From Pilatotrama ljubarskyi (lineage: Eukaryota > Basidiomycota > Agaricomycetes > Polyporales > Polyporaceae), in the NCBI GenBank assembly GCA_022385805.1, contig MU277674.1, positions 311,251-375,250 of the forward strand: a stretch of 64,000 nt of DNA, given 5' to 3'. Position 1 is the first letter of the stretch, and the number at the start of each line of letters is the position of its first letter. A program made the position numbers and the translations under genes. A model generated the notes under the pieces. It was not told the origin of the DNA. It was given only the letters and a program-made list of their open reading frames with translations, and ran no database searches. This document shows positions 11,220 through 21,273 of this stretch, one piece after another.

Positions 11220-13116
11220 TTATGCCTTCACGAAGAGGTCGGTGAAGTGGTGCACAGGGAGCTCGTTGAGGCTGCTAGCATTGTTGACGGCCTCCAGAAT
11301 CCTGTGACAGAAAGCGTAGGTCAGCAATCGGTAAGCGAGTTCTAGTGAAGGACACTGACTTCTGCTGGCGAGGCTCAGAGAAGTGGGGCTTGATGTGGTT
11401 CTTGAACTTCTGGAGGAGTAGCGGCGTACCCTCCGCGCGACGACGCTTGTGACCGACGGGGTACTCAATCTCAACCTCATCGAGGACGGTGCCGTCGTTC
11501 AGCTCAACGAGGAGAGCGTTGGCGATCGAGCGCTTGTCGGGCTCGTGGTACTCGGTGCTGAACCTCTTATCCTCCACGCAGGTGATCTTGGCACGGAGCT
11601 CGTCGATGCGAGGGTCGCGGGCAGCCTCGTCGGTATACGACTGCGACGTCAGCTCGCCGAAGATCAGCGGGTACGCAACCATGTAGTTGATGTCGTGGCT
11701 GCCAGGAGCGCTCGTCAGTGATGGCACGCGTAACAGCGGCAAGTAGCAGCGCACTCTCGGTCCGCGAAGTTGTCAAGGGGCCCCTTCTTGTTGATGATGC
11801 GCATGGCCGCCTCCTGCGTGCGGATGCGGATGCTCTTGATGTCGTCACTGCTCTTGCCCATCTCCTTTAGCTTGTTGTGGATGATGTGCGCAGCCTCGAC
11901 AGCGGTCTGCGCGTGGAACTCGGCAGGGTATGAGATCTTGAAGAGCACGTTCTCCATGATGTAGGAGCCGAAGGGCATCTGGAACTCGAACGGCTTGCCC
12001 TAGCAAGGATACTCTGAGGTGAGATATTGCCCATGAACACCGCACAGAATCAATGTCACCTTGAAGAGGACGTCATAGAAGCCCCACGTCTTCGCAGTGA
12101 GGACAGAGGGCATGCCCTTCTCACCACGCTTCACGAGATAGGCGAGGTGGACTGCCCGAGAGCAGGCATCACCAGCAGCCCAGGACTTGCGAGAGCCAGT
12201 GTTGGGAGCATGGCGGTACGTGCGGAGCGACTGGCCGTCCGCCCAAGCATGTGAGATCGCATCAATCGTCTGCTGACGGTCCAAGCCACTGGAAAAATCA
12301 GGGCGCGGTCAGTAAAGCGGAAGGTGAACAGTGCGGAACGCTGCTCACATCAGCTTGGAGACTACCGCCGTGCTGGCGACCTTCACGAGGACGACGTGGT
12401 CGAGGCCAACACGGTTGAACGAGTTCAGGAGCGCGAGGCCGCCCTGGATCTCGTGGGCCTTGATCATGCTCTCCAGCACATCGTGCACGGTCAGGGGCTG
12501 TCCCTTGCGGGCGAGATGGTCCGCAACAGCAAGGATGGCGCCAAGGTTGTCGGAGGGGTGTCCCCACTCTGCTGCGAGGAAGCAGTCGTTGAAGTCCAGC
12601 CACCGGATCGCCGTGCCGATATTGAATGCACCGCGGATAGGGTCGAGCTGGTAGTTGGTGCCAGGGACCTTCGTGCCTGCAAAACGGAACGTTCGACGCG
12701 CCATCTTATGAGGTAAAATGTGACATACCGTTTGGCACGATGGTGCCCTCGACGACGGGCCCCAAGAGGTTCGTGCACGCAGGGAATCTGAGCGCCTCCA
12801 AGCCGCAGCCGATGGTGTCAATCAAGCAGAGCCTCGCAGTCTCCCAGGCGAGGGGCGACTCGATCTTGTAATTGTGGACGTAGTCCGCAATGTCCTGCAG
12901 GACCTTGTCGGGCTCGGGACGGACGGCGGACTCAGCGTGGCCAGACATGGTGCGGGCGAAAAGTGCGGGCTTGAGGGCAGACGCCGGGGCAGAACGCGAA
13001 GGGCGGGCGAGAAGGGGTGATCTGCTGATAGATGAGATAGCAGCAGACTGCACGCGCGACAGCGGGGCCCTCGAGCGCAACGTCTGGGGCAGCGAGCGGC
13101 GGGCGGAGGACAACAT
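11220..13116 (-). CDS. PDH1: 2-methylcitrate dehydratase, mitochondrial (MmgE/PrpD family)
   Basis: Dehydrates 2-methylcitrate to 2-methyl-cis-aconitate in the methylcitrate cycle that removes propionyl-CoA. The ATG at 13116 opens an Arg/Ser/Ala-rich, acid-poor presequence of about 50 residues, as expected for mitochondrial import. The PrpD fold follows in several exons: [131 protein letters not shown] and [11 protein letters not shown]. It ends with [15 protein letters not shown] and TAA (11220-11222). Length, near 530-550 residues, fits the family. It shares a 316-bp upstream region with the divergent SNAPc gene. The upstream in-frame start at 13275 would put extra residues before the presequence and is less likely. 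Confidence 0.92.
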
Positions 13117-13432
13117 CGGCTGAGAGGGGTTCGCTGTCCAGCGCAAGATGAGGAGAGCGTCACCAGCGGTCGCGACTCGGCTATATCCTTTCAGGGCGCC
13201 CGACTCCGGCCCACGGACGGAACTCCCCCCGGACCCCGCACTCGTCCTCCTCCTCCCCACGGGGAACGACGCCAAGGGGCCTCAAACGTCCGGAGCAACG
13301 GTCCAGCCCGTGTCCTTCGCTCGGAAAATTTGTCGCTGAGGTCTGCAGGTCAACTCGACCTCGTCGGGTCGATCACCAACTGCTCAAGCTCCGGCTGCAG
13401 CACGTTCATCGCCATCAGCCTCAAACCTCCGT
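13117..13432. promoter_or_regulatory. Shared bidirectional promoter region
   Basis: 316 bp separate the divergent ATGs of the methylcitrate dehydratase (13116, minus) and the SNAPc50-like gene (13433, plus), so both promoters must lie here or overlap it. No clear TATA box was seen. Confidence 0.5.
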
Positions 13433-14983
13433 ATGAATCTGACACCAGGACAGGCGCATGAGGCCTACGTCGGACCACCTTCCGAACCCGTCGATGTGTC
13501 GGCGTTCGTGAAATCGGCGAGCGAGCTGCAGCACGACTCGGAAGAACAGGGACCGGCTCCCCTCTTCTCCCAATCCGGGGCTGCGCTTCCTGCTCACGCG
13601 CGGGAGGCGTTCACATCTCTGCCCCAAGATGAACAAGACAGGATCAAGACCGAATGCTGGTATGTCCTCGTCCGCGACTAGCCTGGACGACACCGAAAGG
13701 ATGGATTATAACTGATTGATTTCTCCTAGGACAGCGTCAACGACTTGCGCGTCTTGCTCGAAGGTACCATACAAAACCCTCGTTTGATGGGTCATGTCAC
13801 AAGAACGCATGAGGCGACCGTGCACGCAATCTACGAAACCGCGGAACCTTCGACCCGGAAGAAACGGAAGAGGACGACTCTGGCTGACCCAGCGGATGAA
13901 CACCAGGACGTCACGGCGCTACGGCTGAAACTCGAGGCAACAAAGCTGAAGTGTTGGCCGTCAGTGCCCGTTTTCCCCTCGTCGTGCTCTTTTGTTTGAT
14001 TTCTCTCGCTAGGTTGACACTTCATGCTGCGTCCTTTATCCGGCCTTCACGACAGCATGACCACAATACCCTAATCAACATAGTAAGAGCCCGAGCGCAT
14101 TCCCGTTTGAATTCCTATTGACCTTGCGACAGAAGAAGTTGGGTTCCGCAGCGGCAGCAGAACACGACGCGATGATCTTCGTCACAGTGTACAACCGCCA
14201 ATCGTGGGGCCAGCGCATACTGTCGCGGTCCTCGCAGCACGTCCTGCTATCTTCCCAGACTCTCGGCGACTTGTACAGGGCCCTACCATGTCCCTCTAAA
14301 GAGCTTCCAGAGGAAATTCGGGACGAGAGAGGTGTAATCACCGGCTTTAAGACAAGTCTGAGTGAGGACGACATGGCTGTCGATGCGCACGCCCAAACCC
14401 TCATGTGCATAGAAGGCATCATCTACGACGAGGGCGGAACAGAGGAGGACTACGCTCGGTACGTCGCAATGCAAGCAATGCAATCGATTTACTTACAGAC
14501 TGATAGGAGAATGCTCGAATTTCTGGAGTCCCTGCCGCAGGACGATGGACAGAAGCTGACAAAAGGCCTCTCGATGGACGAAGTGAAGCTTTCCTCTTTA
14601 AGCGTTCGCTTGCACGAGCCATATTGGATACTCCACTCCGGTAGTTGCGAACATTTCTTCACCATCACCACTATCAGGTCAGTCACAAACACTCCAAGGA
14701 AGCCGCGCATGGCTGACTTTCAGCGAATAGACTGCGGCATCCCGCCGATCCGGCCTCGGGATATCCATTGACCACGCAGATAACCCCTCCCTTGTCGGAC
14801 TTCTGCCGAGTATGCACAAAGGTACCTGCGGTATACTCGGTTGTAGGAGACATGAGGCTAGGCGAGAGCCCGTATCTGATATGCGCGCCATGTTGGAGGT
14901 GGATGGGAGAGCCAAAGGACGATGATGTCCTCGTCGTTCCGCTGCCTCAACATCGGCAAGGTTGGGTGCCGGGAGCGTCTTGA
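13433..14983 (+). CDS. snRNA-activating protein complex subunit 3 (SNAPc50-like)
   Basis: Predicted nuclear transcription factor of the SNAPC3/SRD2 family, which binds snRNA-gene promoters for RNA polymerase II and III. The recognisable part is the C-terminal half. A conserved core includes MIFVTVYNRQSWG, GDLYRALPCPS and MCIEGIIYDE. The zinc-binding end follows: HEPYWILHSGSCEHFFTI with the family HxGxCEH motif, then FCRVCTKVPAVYSV (CxxC) and YLICAPCWRWMG (CxxC). It stops at TGA 14981-14983. Good introns are seen at about 14080-14129, 14459-14507 and 14675-14730, each restoring the motif frame. The first intron, near 13660-13729, has a consensus GTATGT donor but joins out of frame with exon 2, so that border is unresolved. 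No product of similar size is known to be confused with it. Confidence 0.85.
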
Positions 14984-15277
14984 CCGGTGTATCGTAGTTG
15001 TATCGAGCAACTGATTCGAAAATACGGCTCTTTGGGTCTCGCCTTGCTACCGCACGACGCACATGTGCTTGCTGGGACAATGTCCTGGGCGCTTACTGAG
15101 CCGGTGCTGCGTTGAGCGCGTCTCGTACGCGCCTGTGGCGGGACGCTAGAATCTCTTGACCGGTGACTTGCATCTCGAGCTCTTGGTCATGCCGCCGTGC
15201 TATCTCTGCTGCTAGCTTGCCCTCTCAGAGTCGAGGATCTCGTCATATACAGGCGTGACGGGATTATTTGAGCCAGA

Positions 15278-16773
15278 ATGGACAAGCCGTCTCACCTGAG
15301 CGTCATCATCGACCTCTCCCCTACGCAATGGGCTCTCTGTGCGCAGTCAACGAATCCGCCCGGAGTTTCCCTGCACACCTTCTTGTCTCAGCTGCTTGCC
15401 TTTTTGAACGCGCACATTGCGTGCAAGGATGAGAATACTCTGGCGGTCTTCGGTGCTCTTCCGGGGCAGAGGTGCGTCAGTACTTACGCCTTGCCCGTGC
15501 TCGCGACCTCATCACAGCTCGCTCGCTCGTTCGATCCGGTACAAACCCTGCCTGCAACCAGTGCACTCCTATACTCGTCCACTGGCGAGGTGACCGCGCG
15601 AGACGATGAGCCTACGGACCCGAACACGTACCGTCCCTTCAAGACCCTTGATTCGACGGTAATGAAGTCATTAGCGGAACGTTTGGAGTCGTTGGAGGGT
15701 GCAGCGGAAGAAGGTCGGTACCTCTCCTCTCGCGCTTGTCAACATCTAATCCCATGTCTTCCTTCTCGCAGTACCCATCGGTCTTGTCGGATGCTTGACG
15801 AAGGCTCTCTGTTGTAAGCTCTTGCGGACTAGTCCAATAAACCAAGGGTCACCAGGCCACAGACATCAACAGGATCACGTCGAACACCGCAACGTCCCCT
15901 TCAGGTGGAGAGGGTGCTGCAGCATCGGTCGACCCGCGCATCCTCATGCTGTCCGTCTCCCCCGACCAATCTTCGACGTATATCCCCATCATGAATTCCA
16001 TCTTCTCGGCACAGAAGTTGGTGAGCAAACCCGCAGGCTTATAGACCGAACGCCTCCGTACTGACGCCTCATCTGCGACGACCTGCAGAAGGTAACAATT
16101 GACGTATGCAAGATATTCGGGGCGGAGAACGTCTTCCTTCAACAAGCTGCACATCTCACAGGAGGCGCCTACGTGCAGGTGGAGAAGACAGACGCGCTCC
16201 TGCAGTACATGATGGTGAGTGAGCCGCTTCCTATGCCGGGGCGAGCTCTCCTTGACGTGGTGGATAGATGTCGTTTCTACCACCGCCTGCCATCCGGCAG
16301 CTCATCGCTGTACCAACGCAAGACCGGGTGGACTTCAGGGCTGCGTGCTTCTGCCACAAGAGAATTGTCGAGATAGGCTTCGTCTGCTCAGTCTGCTTGT
16401 CAAGTGCGCTTTTCACCGTACGCGAATTGTGTACACATAACAGAGCTCTGAAACTCGTCCGCAGTCTTCTGCCAGCCTGTGCCGGTCTGCTCAACCTGTC
16501 GGTACGTCTCACGACTCCTTCGACACGCTGCCGGCGAGAACGGGTCTAGAGGCGCCGCGCCGCGCCGTTCTCGTGCAGGCTCGTTCGTCCGGTCATCTTC
16601 CTATTCTGACTACGATGCCTTCTTCCCACAGTACCAAGTTTCCCATCAAGACCCTCCAGCGGCTCAACGCGTCGCGCCCGCTCGCGGTACCTGGGTCAAC
16701 TCCAGGCACGCCTGCCCGACCGCTCGCGCAAAGGAACGGAACCAGCACACCCGCGACGCCCCGGCCAGGTTGA
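15278..16773 (+). CDS. TFB4: TFIIH core subunit p34 (Tfb4/GTF2H3)
   Basis: Structural subunit of general transcription and repair factor TFIIH (nuclear, RNA polymerase II initiation and nucleotide excision repair). The N-terminal vWA-like domain starts MDKPSHLSVIIDLSPTQWAL and continues through VPIGLVGCLTKALC, YINRITSNTATSPSGG, DPRILMLSVSPDQSSTYIP and IMNSIFSAQKL to GAENVFLQQAAHLTGGAYV. The C-terminal zinc region is VDFRAACFCHKRIVEIGF followed by VCSVCLS, then after an intron SPVCSTCR and TKFPIKTLQ, with four CxxC/CxC-type cysteine pairs. A low-complexity Thr/Pro tail ends at 16773. Introns are short and several restore the motif frame exactly (for instance the acceptor before ATCAACAGGATC near 15863). 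It is transcribed toward the taspase gene. Confidence 0.93.
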
Positions 16774-17516
16774 TCGACCGCGTAAGGCCCTCCGAATAAG
16801 TAAATTTCACCGAGAGGACCCTTCACGCTATGGCTGTCGACGTCCCCCGTCACTCCACCACGCCAAGTCCGACAGGAGAGGCATCCTGAACCTCACGCTC
16901 AGACTCCGACATAATTACATGGCTTCTAGCGGACCCGTCTTAGAAGGACCGGCGGCAGGGGCGCGGCACGCTTTGAGTGCAATAGGGTCATTACTGGGTT
17001 CTCACTCTCTGTCAAAACGGGTTGCCTGGGGCTTGGGAAGCCGCGGACGTCGCCGACCTGCTTATTCGGCGGTGATTGTGTTCTTGATATCGTCCCCGGG
17101 ACGCTCCGAGCCTCCGACTCCGAGTAACGGAGTGCGGCGCTGCGTAATGCGATCGACCGTTGATATGTGATAGATTGGCCTGCGCCTGCGAAATGCCGCT
17201 ATTGTGTGTGTATACGTGCGACAGGGGCCCGTGACGGGGAGCCTCATGCGCGCCGCGAAGCAAGGTTTTCTGAGCTGACCGCTGAGCCCTGGGTCGGAGC
17301 TTGAGTGAGAGGAATTCGGATAAACGTCACGCATGACTACGAGAAGCCGCTCGGGCGCCGCTGCCTAGTGCGCGGAGACGTGGTGGGCGTATTACGTCTT
17401 GCTCGGCAGTAGTAGTCGTGGAACGGAGGGGGCCACCGCATTGGTATTGTATATTCACAGCGAGAGACTACTGAAAGTTCGAGCAGCGTCTGCCGCGTGA
17501 GATACGGTTTTGCTAG
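16774..17516. other. Convergent intergenic region
   Basis: Lies between the ends of TFB4 (plus) and the taspase gene (minus) and should hold both 3' UTRs. No coding frame, RNA gene or repeat was recognised. Confidence 0.5.
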
Positions 17517-19280
17517 CTAGCGATTCAGCGGCAGAGCGGCGATATAGACAGAAGGACCAGATTGGGGTTGGGATCCGGGAGCAACCGCTGGGCGGCGTAG
17601 TATTGTCGCCTAGAAAGCGAGGACGGTCTGATGAGCCCGGGTGATGTTCCTTCTGGTCCTGGGAGGTGGAACGGACTGGGACGTACGTTGGGCTTGGATG
17701 AGAGACTGGAGGCGTATCCGACCGCCATGCTTTCTGTTGTGAATGCGCACCACAGACGTGCTTGAGAAAACAGGGAAGGGATCAATGGAGTGCCAGACAG
17801 GGGAGCGTGGATTCCGGCGTACGTTTGAGCTCGCCGTTGCCATCGTTCTCCTTCACCAGGAGGATAACCCCTGCTTGTGGAGACATCTCTCCCCGTTCTC
17901 GGCACAGTTCTGTGAAGAAGCGCTTCAGTTTTCTCCGTGCACACTTGGGCAGCATGAGCGCGTCACCCACCGCAAAAGTGTCGCCCGACCACTTGCTCCA
18001 AGATCTCATGGGTGTCCCCTTCGTCACCAGCACTCTCCAAAGCCTCGCAGATGGTCTTAGCGAGGGACATCCTGGTGATGTACTCGCCCGCGCCTAAGCC
18101 CCCGCTTAAGATGAGTCTAAGTCAACCACATGATAGTTCTCCTACTTGCCCGATACGCTGCACGCTGTTCTCTGCATCGCCCAACATCCGGCGCCATATA
18201 TTGCTGCCTGCAGATGATGTGTGAGTCGCTCCGGTCAGCGGGCCGACTCCGAAAGGGCGACATGAGAAGCTATACTTCGCCGACGCGTCCTGGTAGCTTC
18301 AGTAGCAGACCCCCGCTGAGAACGAGTCCTGTAAGTATAGGCCCGGTCAACAGCTCAGCAAAGGGATACCTAGAGACTCCAGCCGCTAGGGCGCCCTCGG
18401 CGTCCAGGACAACGGCGCCTACTGTATCTTGCCTGTCGCGCAAGCCATCGGTTTGCGGAGGGCACGCTGCAGCCGCTATCGATGTCTGGGCGCTGACATC
18501 TAGTGCGAGCGCCTGGGCAGCCTCAAGGGTGTCTTTCCACTTCCTCCACTCAAGTTGCGCCCGTGGTGAGATCATGGCGTCTGGCGGGTAAGTCATGTCC
18601 TCAGGTTGTGTCCGAGCAAACTCCTCCGCCCCCGCAGATACGAGCAGCCTGATACAGTCAATGCATCATCATAGAGGGAAGAAAGAGCCGCGCACATAGG
18701 AGGTATTCGTCCGAGAGGGTCGGGGATTCGGGTGTGCTGCAAAACACTGTGCGCCAGCGTGATGGGGTTCTTGATGCCTAGCGAAAATGGAACATCAATG
18801 GTTGTGCTGCCCGGGAGTTGAAAGTAACGCTGACCTGAGACTGCGCCGACAGCACCGAAGTCGCCAGTGAGTCCATCCATGAGAGAGGCATCGCATTCGA
18901 CCCTGCCGCTCATGGTCAGGTTGGAGCCATAACCTATTGCAGGCCCCAGAATAGCATGAACATGCATTCCCGGTGACAGAGAACTTGCAGGTAGCAATCA
19001 ATATCTACCGGCATTCAGACAGTCGTCATTTTCAAGGATCGTGATCGCTTCAGCCGCTGCTCTCAGCGCTACTTCGGTGCGACCTAGCACGGCTATGGCC
19101 CTTGTGCAAGCCCTGCTCTGACCATCCAGTAGGTATAACGCAAAGTAGCAGAGCGAGATTGACATACGAACGCAGAGCTCGCTTGATCTCGTTGTCCAAA
19201 GACTGAGAGCGGGGGTGAAAGCCTGCACCTCCGTGAACAGCGACAACGCGGAACGCTGGGTCCCGTAGCGGAATATCCAT
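17517..19280 (-). CDS. Threonine aspartase 1 (taspase-1-like, Ntn hydrolase)
   Basis: Asparaginase-2/taspase family protease that self-cleaves before a threonine and then uses that threonine as nucleophile. The ATG at 19280 begins MDIPLRDPAFRVVAVHGGAG, the family's opening HGGAGFHP motif. Then come EAITILENDDCLNAG, GYGSNLTMSGRVECDASLMD, GDFGAVGAVSG and GIKNPITLAHSVLQH. The autocleavage site is DRQDTVGAVVLDAEG, with the Thr of DTVG as predicted nucleophile, followed by GGLLLKLPGRVGE. After further introns come GAGEYITRMSLAKTICEALE, GEMSPQAGVILLVKEN and LWCAFTTESMAVGYASS, and the last exon ends ALPLNR at TAG (17517-17519). The TTESM-VGY block separates it from plain L-asparaginases and matches taspase-1. 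Borders at the last three introns were read base by base and keep frame. It looks intact. Confidence 0.9.
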
Positions 19281-19597
19281 GGTTGCAGTATTTCCCTGGG
19301 TTCCAAAAAGCATATAAGCCCCCGTCAAGCTGCTTGGCAGAGCCCGTATGACTGACGTGCAGGTCAAAAGTAGAGGATATGGTAAATTCTGAGCTACGCT
19401 GTGTGGCTGCTTCAAGAGAGCGGCGCCTCAGAACAAACAGATGCAAATAACGCGGACGCGCTTTGCCACAGGCGCGTCTTGTCTTGCACCACCCGTCCTC
19501 CGCGCCGCTTACCCTGGCTTGCCTACCGCCGCTTTGCTCCTTCTTGCCCTCTTATATCTGCCCTTCTATACCTTGATTGACTGGGTAACAGCTCACC
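19281..19597. promoter_or_regulatory. Shared bidirectional promoter region
   Basis: 317 bp between the divergent ATGs of the taspase-like gene (19280, minus) and RNase H2 subunit B (19598, plus). No TATA box was recognised. Confidence 0.5.
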
Positions 19598-20976
19598 ATG
19601 TCGTACCACCTCGGCGTTCTCCCTGCAGGTGCGGAACAAGTTGTGCTGGCATCCCGGTAAGAGACTCACGGATGCGAACCGGTCAGATCTGCTTCAGGTT
19701 ATGTCCAGCCAGTTGGTATGCGGAACTGCAGCCGACGGGACAGGCAGTGAAGCAGGCGGAGGCATGCGGTTCTTGAGACTGCCCCATCCGCGTACAGGTT
19801 AGCTTCGGTCACTCTGAACCACTGGAGACCGCTGAGGGGAGGTCGGCAGGGATACCCTCTTTGTTTGTCACTCACGAGAGCTCGCAAGCAAGTTCAATCC
19901 TTGAAGTCCAGTCTGTCACGCCCCCCAACCGCCGGTCGTGGTTCATGCAAGATGAAGTCGAAGAAGGTGCGTCTGGTCCTGGTCAAGTTATCGCCTTCGT
20001 CAGTCCTTGACTCTCGTACAGACGGCAAGCTGCTCGTCATGACACCTGTTGATCCAGCGTTCATCCTGATACGGCTCTTGCAAGCCTCGCTATCCGTATG
20101 TCACTACAGCTCCATGTAGCTTCGTGTCTGACTCGCGGACCGTAGGTGGACGGAGCAGTTGGGAACTTCCGTCCTGCAGACGACATCATAGAAGAGGCCG
20201 CGGACAAGGCTACAACTTCCCCCGCAGCAGAAGGCGCGGGTTCAGTATGTGCTTCGGACATTCTACATCTGTCGTCGCTGCGGTGTATCCATTCGGCCAT
20301 GCGTCGCGTTTGCGAATACAAAGGTGGGTTCTCCGACTATCAGCGGCCCCTCACCCGCTGACCTCCTACAGATATTACGCCGGAGATCACGGTCTTCCGA
20401 TATTCCCCTGAGCGAGTACACAACTATCTGCGCGCGAAGGTGTCTCGCTTGACCGTTGAGAACATATGTGAGCTCTCGCGCACCCTTGTTCGCAATCTTG
20501 CGAAAGATGGTCTGCTCGAGGACGGAAGAGAGGCACTCTTATCTTGTGAGTGATACATTGACGGAGACCATGGGTTCGCCGGATTCACAAGACTCACTAC
20601 ACTCTAGCTGCACGTGTTCGGGTGGCCTGCGACTTGGTGTCTCAGTACCTCCCCCGAGATGCCTATGAAAGGCTCTTGTCTTCGTACGAGTACGTAACGC
20701 TCTTTGACTCTATGAAGCGGGTCAGGGCGTTCTATTGACGCTTGTCTGATTTTCAGCTTTACATCTTTGGATGCTCATATGAAGGCGCTGAAGGAGGAAT
20801 CGATGGCGCTTGCTGCGGTCAACATGAACGCGGTGGAGGCAAAGGAGAGCAAGAGCCAGAAAGAGACCACTACCGAGAAGAAGCGCAAGGCGAAGGGATC
20901 CCACGGCGTCGAGCAGTTGAAGAAAGTGAATACCAGGGGCATGGCGAAGCTATCATCCTTCTTCCAGAAAAAGTGA
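19598..20976 (+). CDS. Ribonuclease H2 subunit B
   Basis: Non-catalytic subunit of the nuclear RNase H2 complex, which removes ribonucleotides from DNA. The ATG at 19598 begins MSYHLGVLPAGAEQVV. Later exons give KKVRLVLVKLSPSSVLDSRT, LLVMTPVDPAFILIRLLQ and DILHLSSLRCIHSAMRRVCE, matching the Ydr279/RNASEH2B triple-barrel and helical region (the pattern of LVTPVDPLFLLLP and L...L..ICDVK). Next are FRYSPERVHNYLRAKVSRL and a winged-helix-like part. A Lys/Glu-rich linker leads to the C-terminus GMAKLSSFFQKK, stop 20974-20976. The last segment (M-A-K-L-S-S-F-F) has the spacing of the PCNA-interacting box at the end of human RNASEH2B, suggesting recruitment to replication sites. About six short introns are implied; some borders are approximate. 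Confidence 0.87.
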
Positions 20977-21273
20977 AAGGCTTGTGTTTTCTTTTCCTTT
21001 GTATTCGTACTGTAAATGTACTGTACATATCATACACCATGTCGTGTACTTATTCCAATCTCCAGGGCCATGTTTCCTGAGGTATACCTCGACATACCAC
21101 TTACTCTGCCACGAGGCTCTCGCGAATAGCAATTGCGTCACATTGTGATGGGACGCGTCGATTTGCCTCTGGGTGTAATTGAAGCTCCGCTCCTTCGCGT
21201 CTTGACCAGAACGTCCATGTTCGACTTTGCCCGTCTCCCCCTCCTCAACACAACGACATAGTAGCTGACCGCC

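Noticed and set aside
13660..13729. First SNAPc intron taken as a frameshift mutation
   Set aside because: Alternative donors exist in the same region and all downstream exons are intact, so an unresolved splice site is likelier than a broken gene.
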